A stretch of DNA of 38,782 bases from positions 1 to 38,782 of the forward strand of contig JALEIR010000026.1 in assembly GCA_022769665.1 (NCBI GenBank), written 5' to 3'. Source of the stretch: Lachnospiraceae bacterium. GTDB taxonomy: Bacteria > Bacillota > Clostridia > Lachnospirales > Lachnospiraceae. A program made the position numbers and the translations under genes. The notes under the pieces are model-generated. The model saw only the letters and a list, made by a program, of their open reading frames with translations, was not told where the DNA came from and ran no database searches. Within the stretch, counting starts at the first letter, position 1, and every line of letters begins with the position of its first letter. Of the stretch, positions 1 through 8,211 are shown piece by piece.

Positions 1-75
1 AGCGGCAATACACTCCAGTTGAGTAGTCAAGCTACAGAAAAAAATCAAAAGTCCATAGTATCTGAATTGTATTAA
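1..75 (+). CDS. 3' end of an unidentified gene (partial)
   Basis: The first frame is open from base 1 and ends with TAA at 73-75, giving 24 residues that finish in IVSELY. The composition (Ser, Gln, Lys, Glu) looks like an ordinary soluble C-terminus. The body of the gene lies outside the window, so no function can be given. It could also be chance, since 24 codons is short. Confidence 0.4.
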   Translation, partial: SGNTLQLSSQATEKNQKSIVSELY

Positions 76-103
76 ACCATGTATATAGAAAAATGAAAGG
101 ATA

Positions 104-133
104 GTATGATTACTAGCTTCTAAATAATCATAC
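104..133. promoter_or_regulatory. 9-bp inverted repeat before the PH-like gene
   Basis: GTATGATTA at 104-112 is repeated in inverted form as TAATCATAC at 125-133, with a 12-base loop. It ends 10 bases before the ATG at 144, where no good ribosome binding site is present. It may be an operator or an RNA hairpin controlling translation of the next gene. It has no T-run, so it is not a normal terminator. Confidence 0.35.
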
Positions 134-143
134 AAGATAAAAT

Positions 144-518
144 ATGGAATTTGTAGAAAGAAAACGGTGGTTATTTTTAGGCTTACCTTTTACCTTTACC
201 AAGTATACAATTAAAGAGGATACGATTACTATCGATACGGGGCTATTCAAGACCGTTGAAAACGACTGTTATATGTACAAGGTACAGGATGTGCAGCACA
301 GTGCGACATTGATTGAGAAAATGTTCCGTTTGGGTACGGTAATTTGTTTTACGGGCGATACGACTCATCCTCAGTTGGTTTTGGAGCATATTAAAAATTC
401 AAGAGCAATCAAAGATTTTATTTTGGAACAGTCGGAGCAGACAAGGCTGAAGAGACGTACAGTGAATATGCTTGATATTGGATCCGGTGACATGCAGGAT
501 TTGGATGATCCCGATTAA
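144..518 (+). CDS. PH-domain-like (bPH/DUF304-type) small protein
   Basis: 124 residues. The region around residues 18-95 alternates short hydrophobic strands with polar turns. It contains the pattern 'YTI..D.I.I.TGLF....ND..MYKVQDVQ...TL.EK.F..GTV', which is typical of bacterial PH (DUF304/YdbT-like) domains, where a membrane-proximal beta-barrel carries the 'tG.f.....v.l..iqdv' signature. The tail (residues 96-124) is charged and ends in an acidic DLDDPD. No membrane segment is convincing. The stop overlaps the region just upstream of the MATE gene (20 bases to its ATG), so the two are probably co-transcribed. The ribosome binding site is weak. The function is unknown; the family call is from pattern only. 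Confidence 0.55.
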   Translation: MEFVERKRWLFLGLPFTFTKYTIKEDTITIDTGLFKTVENDCYMYKVQDVQHSATLIEKMFRLGTVICFTGDTTHPQLVLEHIKNSRAIKDFILEQSEQTRLKRRTVNMLDIGSGDMQDLDDPD

Positions 519-537
519 GAGGAAAGAACGAGGCAAT

Positions 538-1920
538 ATGGAACTTGATATGACAAAGGGATCACCGGCAAAACTGATTGCACGGTTCATTATCCCGATA
601 ATAATAGGTAATATTTTTCAACAGCTCTACAATATGGTAGATACCATTATTGTAGGGCGTTTTGTAGGTGTGGAAGCACTTGCGGCGGTAGGAGCAACAG
701 GGTCGGTTGTATTTTTAATTCTGGGTTTCACCCAGGGACTGACCACAGGTTTTACGGTGATGACAGCTCAGCGTTTCGGTGCGGGTGACAGAGAGGGCAT
801 GAAGAAAAGTATCGGAAGTGCCGTAATTTTGTCACTTTTTGTTACTCTTTTTATGACTGTACTCAGCATAGCGGGAATGGATTCTCTTTTGAACCTGATG
901 AATACTCCTGCGGATATTTTTGATATGTCCAAGCAGTATATCCTGATTATATGTGCGGGAATTTGTTTTAATGTGCTTTACAATCTGCAGGCAAGTATCC
1001 TTCGGGCTATCGGAAACAGTGTGGTGCCGCTTGTGCTGCTGTTGATTTCATCTGTTTCCAACATTGTGCTGGATTATGTATTGATTGTTTACGGAAAAAT
1101 GGGAGTGGGCGGTGCTGCTGTAGCAACGATCGTTTCCCAGGGACTGGCCGGTGTGCTCTGTCTGATATATATATTTAAATCGGTTCCTTCCCTTCATATA
1201 AATAAAAGCCATTTTAAGTTGGATGGACAGTGTGTAAAAAATCAGCTTGCAGTGGGAATACCCATGGCACTGCAATTTTCCATCACGGCAATCGGAACCA
1301 TTCTGGTGCAGTCGGCATTAAATCTGCTGGGCTCTCTTGCGGTGGCAGCTTATTCTGTTGCATGTAAGGTGGAACAGCTTGTGACCCAGCCGTTTAGCGC
1401 CATGGGTGTTACCATGGCTACCTACAGTGCGCAAAATAGGGGTATCAATGATTTGGAGCGTATCCGAAAGGGAGTAAAAACCGCAAATATCATATCAGCT
1501 GTCTATGCTGTAATGATATACGGGGTAATTTACGCGGTACTTCCCTATATTGTGCCGTTGTTTACAAGCGAGAACGTACCGGAAATCATTGATTATGCAA
1601 AGATTTATATCGGTATCTGCGGCATATTCTTTATTCCGCTTGGTATGATATTTATTTTCCGAAATACACTGCAGGGCTGCGGATTTGGGTTTGTACCCAT
1701 GATGGGCGGAGTGGTAGAACTGGCCAGCAGAGGTATTCTGGCTTTTGTAGCGGCAAAACTAATGAGCTTTACCGGTGTCTGTCTTGCAAATATCAGCGCG
1801 TGGTTTACTGCGGGAGTGTTTTTGCTGATTGCTTATCATGTTCTGATGAGGAAGATGATAAGAGATGCTCAAACAAAAGCCCCGCTCCAAACCAATACGG
1901 AGCGTAATCAAGGCGGATGA
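538..1920 (+). CDS. MATE family multidrug/metabolite efflux transporter
   Basis: 460 residues when started at the ATG at 538, which follows GAGGAAAGAACGAGG. An upstream in-frame start at 472 would overlap the preceding gene and is not needed. The protein is almost entirely transmembrane (about 12 segments). It shows MATE hallmarks: an N-terminal 'LIARFIIPIIIGNIFQQLYNM' type segment, then 'VDTIIVGRFVGVEALAAVG' and the second-half pattern 'GTILVQSALNLLGSLAVAAY'. MATE proteins export cationic drugs or metabolites against Na+ or H+. The substrate cannot be told from sequence. The last 116 bases run antisense to the convergent gene 1805-2251. Confidence 0.93.
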   Translation: MELDMTKGSPAKLIARFIIPIIIGNIFQQLYNMVDTIIVGRFVGVEALAAVGATGSVVFLILGFTQGLTTGFTVMTAQRFGAGDREGMKKSIGSAVILSLFVTLFMTVLSIAGMDSLLNLMNTPADIFDMSKQYILIICAGICFNVLYNLQASILRAIGNSVVPLVLLLISSVSNIVLDYVLIVYGKMGVGGAAVATIVSQGLAGVLCLIYIFKSVPSLHINKSHFKLDGQCVKNQLAVGIPMALQFSITAIGTILVQSALNLLGSLAVAAYSVACKVEQLVTQPFSAMGVTMATYSAQNRGINDLERIRKGVKTANIISAVYAVMIYGVIYAVLPYIVPLFTSENVPEIIDYAKIYIGICGIFFIPLGMIFIFRNTLQGCGFGFVPMMGGVVELASRGILAFVAAKLMSFTGVCLANISAWFTAGVFLLIAYHVLMRKMIRDAQTKAPLQTNTERNQGG

Positions 1921-2251
1921 CCCGGTTTACATTCCATTTGCTTTTACTGTAATCCCAGGGACACAGACTGTGTCTGGTTAACAGCCTGCCGGTGAGGTAT
2001 TCGGTGGAAAAAATCATGCTCATGTAGGTGAATCCCCGGAACCAGGCCGGCTTTTTTTGGAGCAGTTTGCTCAAAGGAGAAATCAAGGCAGCGCAGCCGT
2101 AGATAGGAAACATCCAGATAGAGGTTACTCCTTTTAAGGTCATATCCCGGCGGCGAAGAGAATACAGAGAAGTAAAAATAATTTCCATGCACCAGCCGGT
2201 CAGACCGCATTTCATAAAATTTTTGGAAAAAGTAACAAGTGTTTTTTTCAT
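1805..2251 (-). CDS. CmpB-like putative membrane protein (PF06541 type)
   Basis: 148 residues starting at ATG 2251, preceded by AAGGAG on the minus strand. A longer in-frame start at 2299 exists but lacks this site. The motif GWCMEIIFTSLYSLRRRD is followed by hydrophobic segments ('SIWMFPIYGCAALISPL') and an aromatic Trp-rich loop ('HSLCPWDYSKSKWNVNRVIRLDYAPYWFGAGLLFE'). This layout matches the family named 'putative ABC-transporter type IV' (CmpB), whose role is not established. The 3' end overlaps the MATE gene tail to tail by 116 bases. Confidence 0.7.
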   Translation of the reverse strand: MKKTLVTFSKNFMKCGLTGWCMEIIFTSLYSLRRRDMTLKGVTSIWMFPIYGCAALISPLSKLLQKKPAWFRGFTYMSMIFSTEYLTGRLLTRHSLCPWDYSKSKWNVNRVIRLDYAPYWFGAGLLFEHLLSSSSSEHDKQSAKTLPQ

Positions 2252-2365
2252 GGTAAGCTCCTTGCTTTTCCTAAGTACCGGCGCCTTGTACAGTCTCACA
2301 AAGGGTAAATGGCATGTTTCGCCGGAGGATATTTGAGGTGTCTGATAAGTGTAGTATGGGCAGAA

Positions 2366-2394
2366 TTGTCAGTAATTAGTCAGCTTAGTCTACT
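2366..2394 (+). promoter_or_regulatory. possible promoter of the folate operon
   Basis: TTGTCA at 2366-2371 and TCTACT at 2389-2394 are 17 bases apart, 28 bases before the folC ATG. The -35 is good and the -10 is poor, so this is a weak candidate. Confidence 0.3.
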
Positions 2395-2422
2395 GGCAGA
2401 ATAGAGAGGCGGTTAATAGGAA

Positions 2423-3706
2423 ATGAAAGAACAGGAAGTGTTGGACTATATAGAAAGTTTATGCGGTTTGGGGATTGTTCCGGGACTTGACAGTATCAGG
2501 GAACTCTGCGGACGGCTGGGCAATCCTCAAAATGACTTGAAATTTGTCCATGTGGCGGGAACAAACGGGAAGGGTTCGGTCTCTGCCTATATAGCAAGTG
2601 TTTTGAAGTGCAGTGGCTATCGGGTGGGAAGATATATTTCGCCCACAATCTTTCAATATCGGGAACGAATTCAGGTAGGAGACCGTTGCATTACAAAGGA
2701 AGCTCTTGGAAGACTGATGGAGCAGGTGAAACAGGTTTGCGATGAAATGGTAGCTGAAGGTCTGCATCAGCCTACGGCTTTTGAGATAGAGACAGCACTG
2801 GGGTTCCTGTATTTTAGAGAGAAAGAGTGCAATATTGTGGTACTGGAGACAGGAATGGGAGGGCTTTTGGATGCCACCAACATTATTCAAAATACGGTTT
2901 TGGCTGTTCTTACCTCTGTCAGTATGGATCATATGAAATTTTTGGGTAAGAACTTGGGAGAGATTGCAACTCAGAAGGCAGGTATCCTGAAAACCGGATG
3001 CAGGGTGGTCAGTATCAGGCAGGAGAAGGAAGCAATGGCGGTCATAGAGAAAAAGGCGAATGAACTGGGTTGCCTACTCACCATGGCGGAGCCTTCTAAG
3101 ATATCAGGGATAAAATACGGATTGGAAAAACAGCGTTTTACATATGGTGGTTTTCCCGGACTTGAAATTTCTCTGGCAGGAAGATACCAGGTTGAAAATG
3201 CATGTCTTGCGGTGGAGGCATTAAAGGTATTGGGAGAATGCGGTTTTAGCATTCCCGAGAAAAAGCTTCGTCAGGGACTTGCGGAAACAAAATGGCCGGG
3301 AAGATTTACTGTTGTTGGGAAAAAGCCTTATTTTATCGTGGATGGGGCGCATAATGAGGATGCTGCCAAAAGACTTGCGGAATCTGTCGAATTCTATTTT
3401 ACAAATAAGAGAATTATCTATATAATGGGAGTATTGAAAGACAAGGAGTATGAAAAAATTATTGCACTGACACATTCTTTGGCAGATCAGATTATTACTG
3501 TTACCACGCCCAACAATCCCAGAGCGTTGCCCGCTTATGAGCTGGCCCGGGAAGTAGCAAAGGTACACAGGAATGTGACGGCGGTGGACAGCCTGGAGGA
3601 GGCTGTGGAGATGAGCCGATTGCTGGCCGAAAAGGATGATGTCATTATTGCCTTTGGCTCCCTTTCTTTTCTGGGCAAACTAATGGAAATCGTGGGATAT
3701 CGATAG
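2423..3706 (+). CDS. folC: folylpolyglutamate synthase / dihydrofolate synthase
   Basis: 427 residues, the normal FolC length. The P-loop [10 protein letters not shown] is at residues 43-52. The Mur-ligase-like central domain shows '[12 protein letters not shown]' and 'SMDHMKFLG', and the C-terminal domain carries the VDGAHN motif near residue 307. The enzyme adds glutamate to dihydropteroate and extends the polyglutamate tail on folates in the cytoplasm, using ATP. It is the first gene of a folate operon: folE starts 14 bases after its stop. Both activities are usually carried by one protein in Firmicutes, but which one dominates here cannot be told from sequence. Confidence 0.95.
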   Translation: MKEQEVLDYIESLCGLGIVPGLDSIRELCGRLGNPQNDLKFVHVAGTNGKGSVSAYIASVLKCSGYRVGRYISPTIFQYRERIQVGDRCITKEALGRLMEQVKQVCDEMVAEGLHQPTAFEIETALGFLYFREKECNIVVLETGMGGLLDATNIIQNTVLAVLTSVSMDHMKFLGKNLGEIATQKAGILKTGCRVVSIRQEKEAMAVIEKKANELGCLLTMAEPSKISGIKYGLEKQRFTYGGFPGLEISLAGRYQVENACLAVEALKVLGECGFSIPEKKLRQGLAETKWPGRFTVVGKKPYFIVDGAHNEDAAKRLAESVEFYFTNKRIIYIMGVLKDKEYEKIIALTHSLADQIITVTTPNNPRALPAYELAREVAKVHRNVTAVDSLEEAVEMSRLLAEKDDVIIAFGSLSFLGKLMEIVGYR

Positions 3707-3719
3707 AATCGAGGGAAAT

Positions 3720-4331
3720 ATGGTAAATCAGGATAAAATACGGGAAGGCGTGAAGCTCCTGCTGGAAGGAATCGGCGAGGATACTAAGCGGGAGGGGCTT
3801 TTGGAAACCCCGGACAGAATTGCAAGAATGTATACAGAGATTTTTTCCGGGATGGACGGAGATGCTTCGGTACCTCTGTCGAGAGTATTTACGTCAGATA
3901 ACAGTGAGATGGTGTTGGAGAAGGACATCGTGTTTTACTCTGTGTGTGAGCATCATATGATGCCATTTTTTGGAAAGGCCCATGTAGCTTATATACCGGA
4001 CGGGAAAGTTGTTGGGTTAAGTAAGCTGGCAAGAACGGTTGAGATTTACGCAAAGCGTCTGCAGATTCAGGAGAGGATGACAGGGCAGATTGCAGATGCC
4101 GTTATGGAGTATCTTGCACCAAAGGGAGTTATGGTCGTTCTGGAAGCAGAGCATATGTGTATGACGATGAGAGGTGTGAAAAAGCCGGGCAGCAAAACGG
4201 TGAGCATCGCTACCAGGGGAGCGTTTGAGGGGAATGCAGAGCTTCAAAACAGATTTTTTCAGATGCTTCATTTGAATAGTGATGGTGTGGAACCGTCCGG
4301 CAATTCCGGAACTGATTGTGGAGAAGAATGA
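3720..4331 (+). CDS. folE: GTP cyclohydrolase I
   Basis: 203 residues, with ATG at 3720 after GAGGG. It converts GTP to 7,8-dihydroneopterin triphosphate, the first step of folate synthesis. The zinc site is intact: Cys76 and His79 in [18 protein letters not shown], and Cys147 in [17 protein letters not shown]. The stop overlaps the likely start of the next gene. The C-terminus after about residue 185 is a short low-complexity extension ([17 protein letters not shown]) beyond the usual FolE end. Confidence 0.96.
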   Translation: MVNQDKIREGVKLLLEGIGEDTKREGLLETPDRIARMYTEIFSGMDGDASVPLSRVFTSDNSEMVLEKDIVFYSVCEHHMMPFFGKAHVAYIPDGKVVGLSKLARTVEIYAKRLQIQERMTGQIADAVMEYLAPKGVMVVLEAEHMCMTMRGVKKPGSKTVSIATRGAFEGNAELQNRFFQMLHLNSDGVEPSGNSGTDCGEE

Positions 4332-4855
4332 TGATGTACCTGCAAGATTTGAGAAGTGAGGCGGGCGAGAATATGGACAGAATTGACAAAATATTAAAAC
4401 ACAATTTATTTTTGGAGAATTTACAAAAGATTGAAGCGGCAGAAGCAGACAGATGCTTCTGCCGTCATGATATGGCGCACTTTTTGGATGTGGCCAGAAT
4501 CGGTATGATAATTAATCTGGAGGAGAGTCTGGAAATCCCGGGGGAACTGATTTACGGAGCTGCCCTGTTACATGATATCGGAAAGCACAGACAGTACGAA
4601 GAGGGAATTCCACATGAACAGGCCAGCGCATCAATTACACCTGAAATTCTGTTGGATTGCGGATTTGACGAAAAAGAAACAGATGTTATTATTGAAGCTG
4701 TTTTACAGCATAGAAACAGTGAAGTGATTTCCGAAAAGAATTTGCGGGGATTGTTGTATCGGGCCGATAAAGCCAGTCGTCCCTGTTTTGCCTGTAAGGC
4801 TGAGGGGGAATGTAACTGGAAGGGTAGTAAAAAAAATCTGAAGATTATCTATTAG
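4331..4855 (+). CDS. HD-domain metal-dependent phosphohydrolase in the folate operon
   Basis: About 174 residues. Several ATGs (4328, 4331, 4334) sit at the folE stop behind GGAG at 4320-4323; 4331 gives the best spacing, and 4373 is also possible. HD-superfamily metal ligands are visible: His in 'CRHDMAHFLDVAR', the HD pair in 'ALLHDIGKH', and His in 'IPHEQASA' and 'AVLQHRN'. The C-terminus has a Cys cluster (PCFACKAEGECNW, C-x2-C-x5-C) that may bind metal. HD proteins hydrolyse phosphate esters or nucleotides. Its place between folE and folP suggests a folate step; no FolQ/Nudix gene is present in the operon. The substrate is inferred, not shown. Confidence 0.85.
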   Translation: MMYLQDLRSEAGENMDRIDKILKHNLFLENLQKIEAAEADRCFCRHDMAHFLDVARIGMIINLEESLEIPGELIYGAALLHDIGKHRQYEEGIPHEQASASITPEILLDCGFDEKETDVIIEAVLQHRNSEVISEKNLRGLLYRADKASRPCFACKAEGECNWKGSKKNLKIIY

Positions 4856-4871
4856 CAGGCAGAAAGGTACG

Positions 4872-5696
4872 GTGACGGAAATGAAAATCGGTAACAGGGA
4901 ATTTCAAACAGAAGGGCATACATATGTGATGGGAATTTTAAACGTGACTCCCGATTCTTTTTCTGACGGAGGAAAGTGGAATGACAGGGATAGAGCGTTG
5001 AAGCACGTTGAAGAGATGCTGGAGCAGGGAGCGGATATGATTGACATCGGCGGTGAATCCACAAGACGCGGTTATACGCTTTTAGCTGATGATGAAGAGA
5101 TTGCACGTGTTGTTCCAATGATTGAAGCGGTGAAGGCAAATTTTAATGTGCCCATATCGTTGGATACCTACAAGTCAAAAGTTGCAGAAGCGGGAATCAA
5201 AGCGGGAGCCGATTTGATAAATGATATCTGGGGATTAAAGTATGATGATAAAATAGCGAGCGTTATTGCGAATAGCGGATTGCCTTGCTGCCTGATGCAT
5301 AATCGGAAAAATCAGGATTACGGTGATTTTATGCAGGACGTAGCAGCGGATTTGGCGGATTCCGTTCACCTGGCAGAGCTTGCAGGAATCGAAGACAGTA
5401 AGATTATTCTGGATCCCGGCGTTGGATTTGCAAAGAGCTATGAGCAGAATCTGGAAGTAATCAATTCTTTGGAAGAACTTCATGTTTTGGGGTATCCTCT
5501 TCTTTTAGGGTGTAGCCGCAAATCGGTGATTGGACTTACGTTGAATCTTCCTGCAGATCAGAGAGTGGAGGGAACTTTGGTGACTACTGTTTTGGCGGTA
5601 ATGAAAGGCTGTATGTTTGTGAGGGTTCATGACGTTGGGGAAAATGTCCGTGCGATTAAGATGACAGAGGCAATTGTAAGGGGAGGTAAAGGCTGA
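4872..5696 (+). CDS. folP: dihydropteroate synthase
   Basis: 274 residues from GTG 4872, which has AGAAAGG four bases upstream; ATG 4881 is an alternative with wider spacing. The enzyme joins 6-hydroxymethyl-7,8-dihydropterin pyrophosphate to p-aminobenzoate. Motifs: MGILNVTPDSFSDGG at about residues 20-34 (pterin/pyrophosphate loop), DIGGESTRRG near 58-67 (second loop), 'LDTYKSKVAEAGIKAGADLINDIWG', 'LDPGVGFAKS' and the C-terminal SRKSVIG. The stop TGA overlaps the ATG of the next gene by one base, so translation is coupled. Confidence 0.96.
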   Translation: MTEMKIGNREFQTEGHTYVMGILNVTPDSFSDGGKWNDRDRALKHVEEMLEQGADMIDIGGESTRRGYTLLADDEEIARVVPMIEAVKANFNVPISLDTYKSKVAEAGIKAGADLINDIWGLKYDDKIASVIANSGLPCCLMHNRKNQDYGDFMQDVAADLADSVHLAELAGIEDSKIILDPGVGFAKSYEQNLEVINSLEELHVLGYPLLLGCSRKSVIGLTLNLPADQRVEGTLVTTVLAVMKGCMFVRVHDVGENVRAIKMTEAIVRGGKG

Positions 5697-6523
5697 TGTA
5701 TAACGAATTGGGGAGTGATGAAATCAGAATAGAGGGTTTAGAGGTATATGCTTATCATGGTGTATATCCGGAGGAACGAGAGAAGGGACAGACATTCTAT
5801 GTCAATGCCACACTCTACACAGATACACACAAAGCCGGTTTGGAGGACAAGCTGGAGCTTTCCACCAATTATGGGGATGTGTGCTTATTTATCAATCAAT
5901 GGATGAAGGGAAATACATATCAGCTGCTTGAGACGGTGGCAGAAAAACTTTCAAAAGCCATATTGTTAAAATATAATTTAATTTCGTCGGTAGATTTGGA
6001 AATCAGGAAACCGGAGGCTCCCATTGAACTTCCATTCGGCTGTGTCTCTGTAAAGGTACACAGGGGGTGGCATAAGGTATATCTTGCACTGGGTTCCAAT
6101 ATGGGAGATAAAGAAGATTATATCAACGGAGCAATCCATGCACTGAAGGAGCATCCGCAGATCAAGGTGAACAAAATTTCAGACATGATTGTGACGAAGC
6201 CTTACGGAGGTGTGAAACAGGATGATTTTCTGAATGGTGCGTTGGAGGCGGAAACACTGCTTAGCCCGGAAGAACTTTTGGAAGCATGTCACGACATCGA
6301 GGATGCGGCAAACCGACGGAGAACCATACATTGGGGTCCAAGAACTCTCGATATTGATATTTTATTTTATGATAAACTGATTTTTGAGAGTGATACTCTT
6401 GTAATTCCTCATCCGGACTTGGAAAACAGGGATTTTGTGTTGAAGCCTATGAATATGCTTGCACCGAATTTCAGGCATCCTGTTTTGAAAAAAACGATGG
6501 CACAGTTATTGCAGGAATTGTAA
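5696..6523 (+). CDS. folBK: bifunctional dihydroneopterin aldolase / HPPK
   Basis: 275 residues. Residues 1-123 are FolB (LEVYAYHGVYPEEREKGQ near 15-32, Lys in EIRKPEAPI near 105), which cleaves dihydroneopterin. Residues 126-275 are FolK (YLALGSNMGDKEDYINGA, then 'RRRTIHWGPRTLDIDILFYD'), which pyrophosphorylates the pterin with ATP. The fusion puts two consecutive steps on one chain, and the product passes to FolP encoded just upstream. The C-terminus (TMAQLLQEL) looks complete, although the next gene appears cut at this junction. Confidence 0.94.
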   Translation: MYNELGSDEIRIEGLEVYAYHGVYPEEREKGQTFYVNATLYTDTHKAGLEDKLELSTNYGDVCLFINQWMKGNTYQLLETVAEKLSKAILLKYNLISSVDLEIRKPEAPIELPFGCVSVKVHRGWHKVYLALGSNMGDKEDYINGAIHALKEHPQIKVNKISDMIVTKPYGGVKQDDFLNGALEAETLLSPEELLEACHDIEDAANRRRTIHWGPRTLDIDILFYDKLIFESDTLVIPHPDLENRDFVLKPMNMLAPNFRHPVLKKTMAQLLQEL

Positions 6524-6543
6524 TCTATTCGAGAATTCAGATA

Positions 6544-7032
6544 TTGAAATCATTGATACAGGAGGATATGTTTGTGGAAAGGCTTGCTGAAAGACTGAAT
6601 CTTTCGGCGCCAACCATATCTTTTCATCTAAAAAAGCTGGAGGATGCAGGTGCTGTTACTTCACGAAAAGAGCAATATTATACTATGTATTCCATCAATC
6701 AGCAGATTTTTAAAATCAGCATGCTGGACATTTTAAAAGAAGAGTCGTCTGAAAGTTCTATTCAAGAGGAACGGGATGAACTCTACCGCAGGAAAGTACT
6801 GGACTCCTTCTTTGAATATGGGAAGCTGAAAACCATACCAAGCCAGAGAAAAAAGGAACGTGTTATTCTGGAGGAAATTGTGAAAGCTTTTGAAATAGGA
6901 AGAGAGTATACGGAAAGAGAGGTAAATATCATTATTGCGGACTATTTCGATGATTTCTGTACCCTGCGCAGAGACATGATTTCGGAAGGCCTTTTGGAGA
7001 GAAAAGATATGAAATACAAAAGGATAAAGTAA
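6544..7032 (+). pseudogene. HTH (ArsR-like) plus DUF2087 regulator, 5' end apparently missing
   Basis: The N-terminal part is a winged helix ('ERLAERLNLSAPTISFHLKK', then 'LEDAGAVTSRKEQYYTMYSI'). The C-terminal part (about residues 80-155) is a DUF2087 domain ('FEIGREYTEREVNIIIADYFDDFCTLRRDMISEGLLER'). Family members begin with a start codon and a first helix ending in something like 'D.(S/T)R.QILKSL'. Here the frame reads Y-S-R-I-Q-I-L-K-S-L straight out of the folK stop region, with no start codon before TTG 6544. An internal AGGAGG at 6560-6565 lies only two bases before ATG 6568, within the conserved IQEDMFV segment. I read this as a 5' deletion; a shortened functional product from TTG 6544 or ATG 6568 cannot be excluded. 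Confidence 0.65.
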
Positions 7033-7069
7033 GAATGATATTTTTTCAGGGAATTGGGAGGAAATAAAC

Positions 7070-8163
7070 ATGAGGGAGATAGTTAATATTTCCGAATATA
7101 GTAAAAAGATGAGAAACTACTATGACTCGGAAGGGAAGCTGATTCAGTATCCCACTAAAAACCGCTGCGAATGATTGCACTTGTCAGGATTGCAGAGTGT
7201 TTCGAGAATGGAAAAAAGTATTCAGAAAAAGAAGTGAATGAAATAATTAAGAGCAAGATTGCTTTCAGTGATATTGAGTTAATCCGGAGAGAAATGTTTC
7301 AGTACAAGATGTTGGGGCGATTACGGGACGGATCCGAATACTGGGCTGAGCCGGAATGGAGAAAGATTTATGGAGAGTATTTGGGAAAAACGAATTATTT
7401 CATTGAAGGTTTGCAGGGCGCCGGGAAAAGTACTTTATTACAGCGCCTTTCCGAAAAATATCAGGATTATGAAGTGTTTCGGGAAGGAGATTATTCTCCG
7501 GTGGAACTGGCTTGGTGTGCTTATGTCACGGAGGAACAATATGCCGGTGTGTTGTCACGCTACGAAAGTCTGAAGAATGAGATTGTGAAGAAAACAGTTG
7601 ATGAGGGTGAGCACCGTGTTATCTGTTACACACAAATTCTGACAGATGTGCAAGGCTTTCACAAGGATTTGGAACAGTATGAAATATATAACGGAAATCT
7701 GAATCGGGAGACCTTTGAGCATATTGTGTTGTCCCGTTTCCAAAAATGGAATGAAACCGGACAGATTTTTGAGTGTTCGATTTTTCAAAACATTATTGAG
7801 AATCAGTTGTTATATCTCATGATGACCGACGACGAAATACTTGATTTTTACAAAAGACTAAAGACAGTGCTTTCCGGAAAGCCATTTCAGATTATTTATC
7901 TTGATGTGGACGATATTCGTGAGGGCATTGAAATTATCAGAAGAGAGCGCTCTGATGACAAGGGAAATGAATTATGGTTTCCGCTGATGATGAAGTATCT
8001 GGAGGAATCACCTTACGGAAAGAAGAATTCCCTATGTGATATGGATGGATTGGTTGCGCACTTGGAGAGACGCAAAGCCCTGGAGCATCGGATTATGAAC
8101 GAAGTGTTCAGGGAGGAATCTGTTATCCTCAAAGCGAAGAATTACAATTTGGATGAAATATGA
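7070..8163 (+). pseudogene. DUF2087 / P-loop kinase-like protein, single-base frameshift
   Basis: ATG 7070 has a strong GGGAGG at 7056-7061 and encodes MREIVNISEYSKKM plus 20 more residues before TGA at 7172-7174. The rest of the protein continues in the next frame from the ATG at 7171 (330 residues). One extra A in the run of five A at 7157-7161 would join the frames as ...YPTKKPLRMIALVRIAECFE. The joined protein has a short N-terminal arm, a DUF2087 domain ('FENGKKYSEKEVNEIIKSKI') and a kinase-like domain with Walker A GLQGAGKST. That is followed by 'EGDYSPVELAWCAYVTEEQY' and a DVDD motif. Substrate and role are unknown. ATG 7171 has no good ribosome binding site. It may be a pseudogene, a sequencing error or recoded. 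Confidence 0.7.
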
Positions 8164-8211
8164 GAGACGGGTTGCGGAAACTTTGCCTTGGAAAGGTGAA
8201 TAACAGGAGAG

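Noticed and set aside
7154..7165. A programmed -1 frameshift signal as the sole explanation of the split kinase gene
   Set aside because: The heptamer reads T-AAA-AAC, not the ideal X-XXY-YYZ, and no strong downstream stem or pseudoknot is evident. A one-base deletion is simpler, though not proven.
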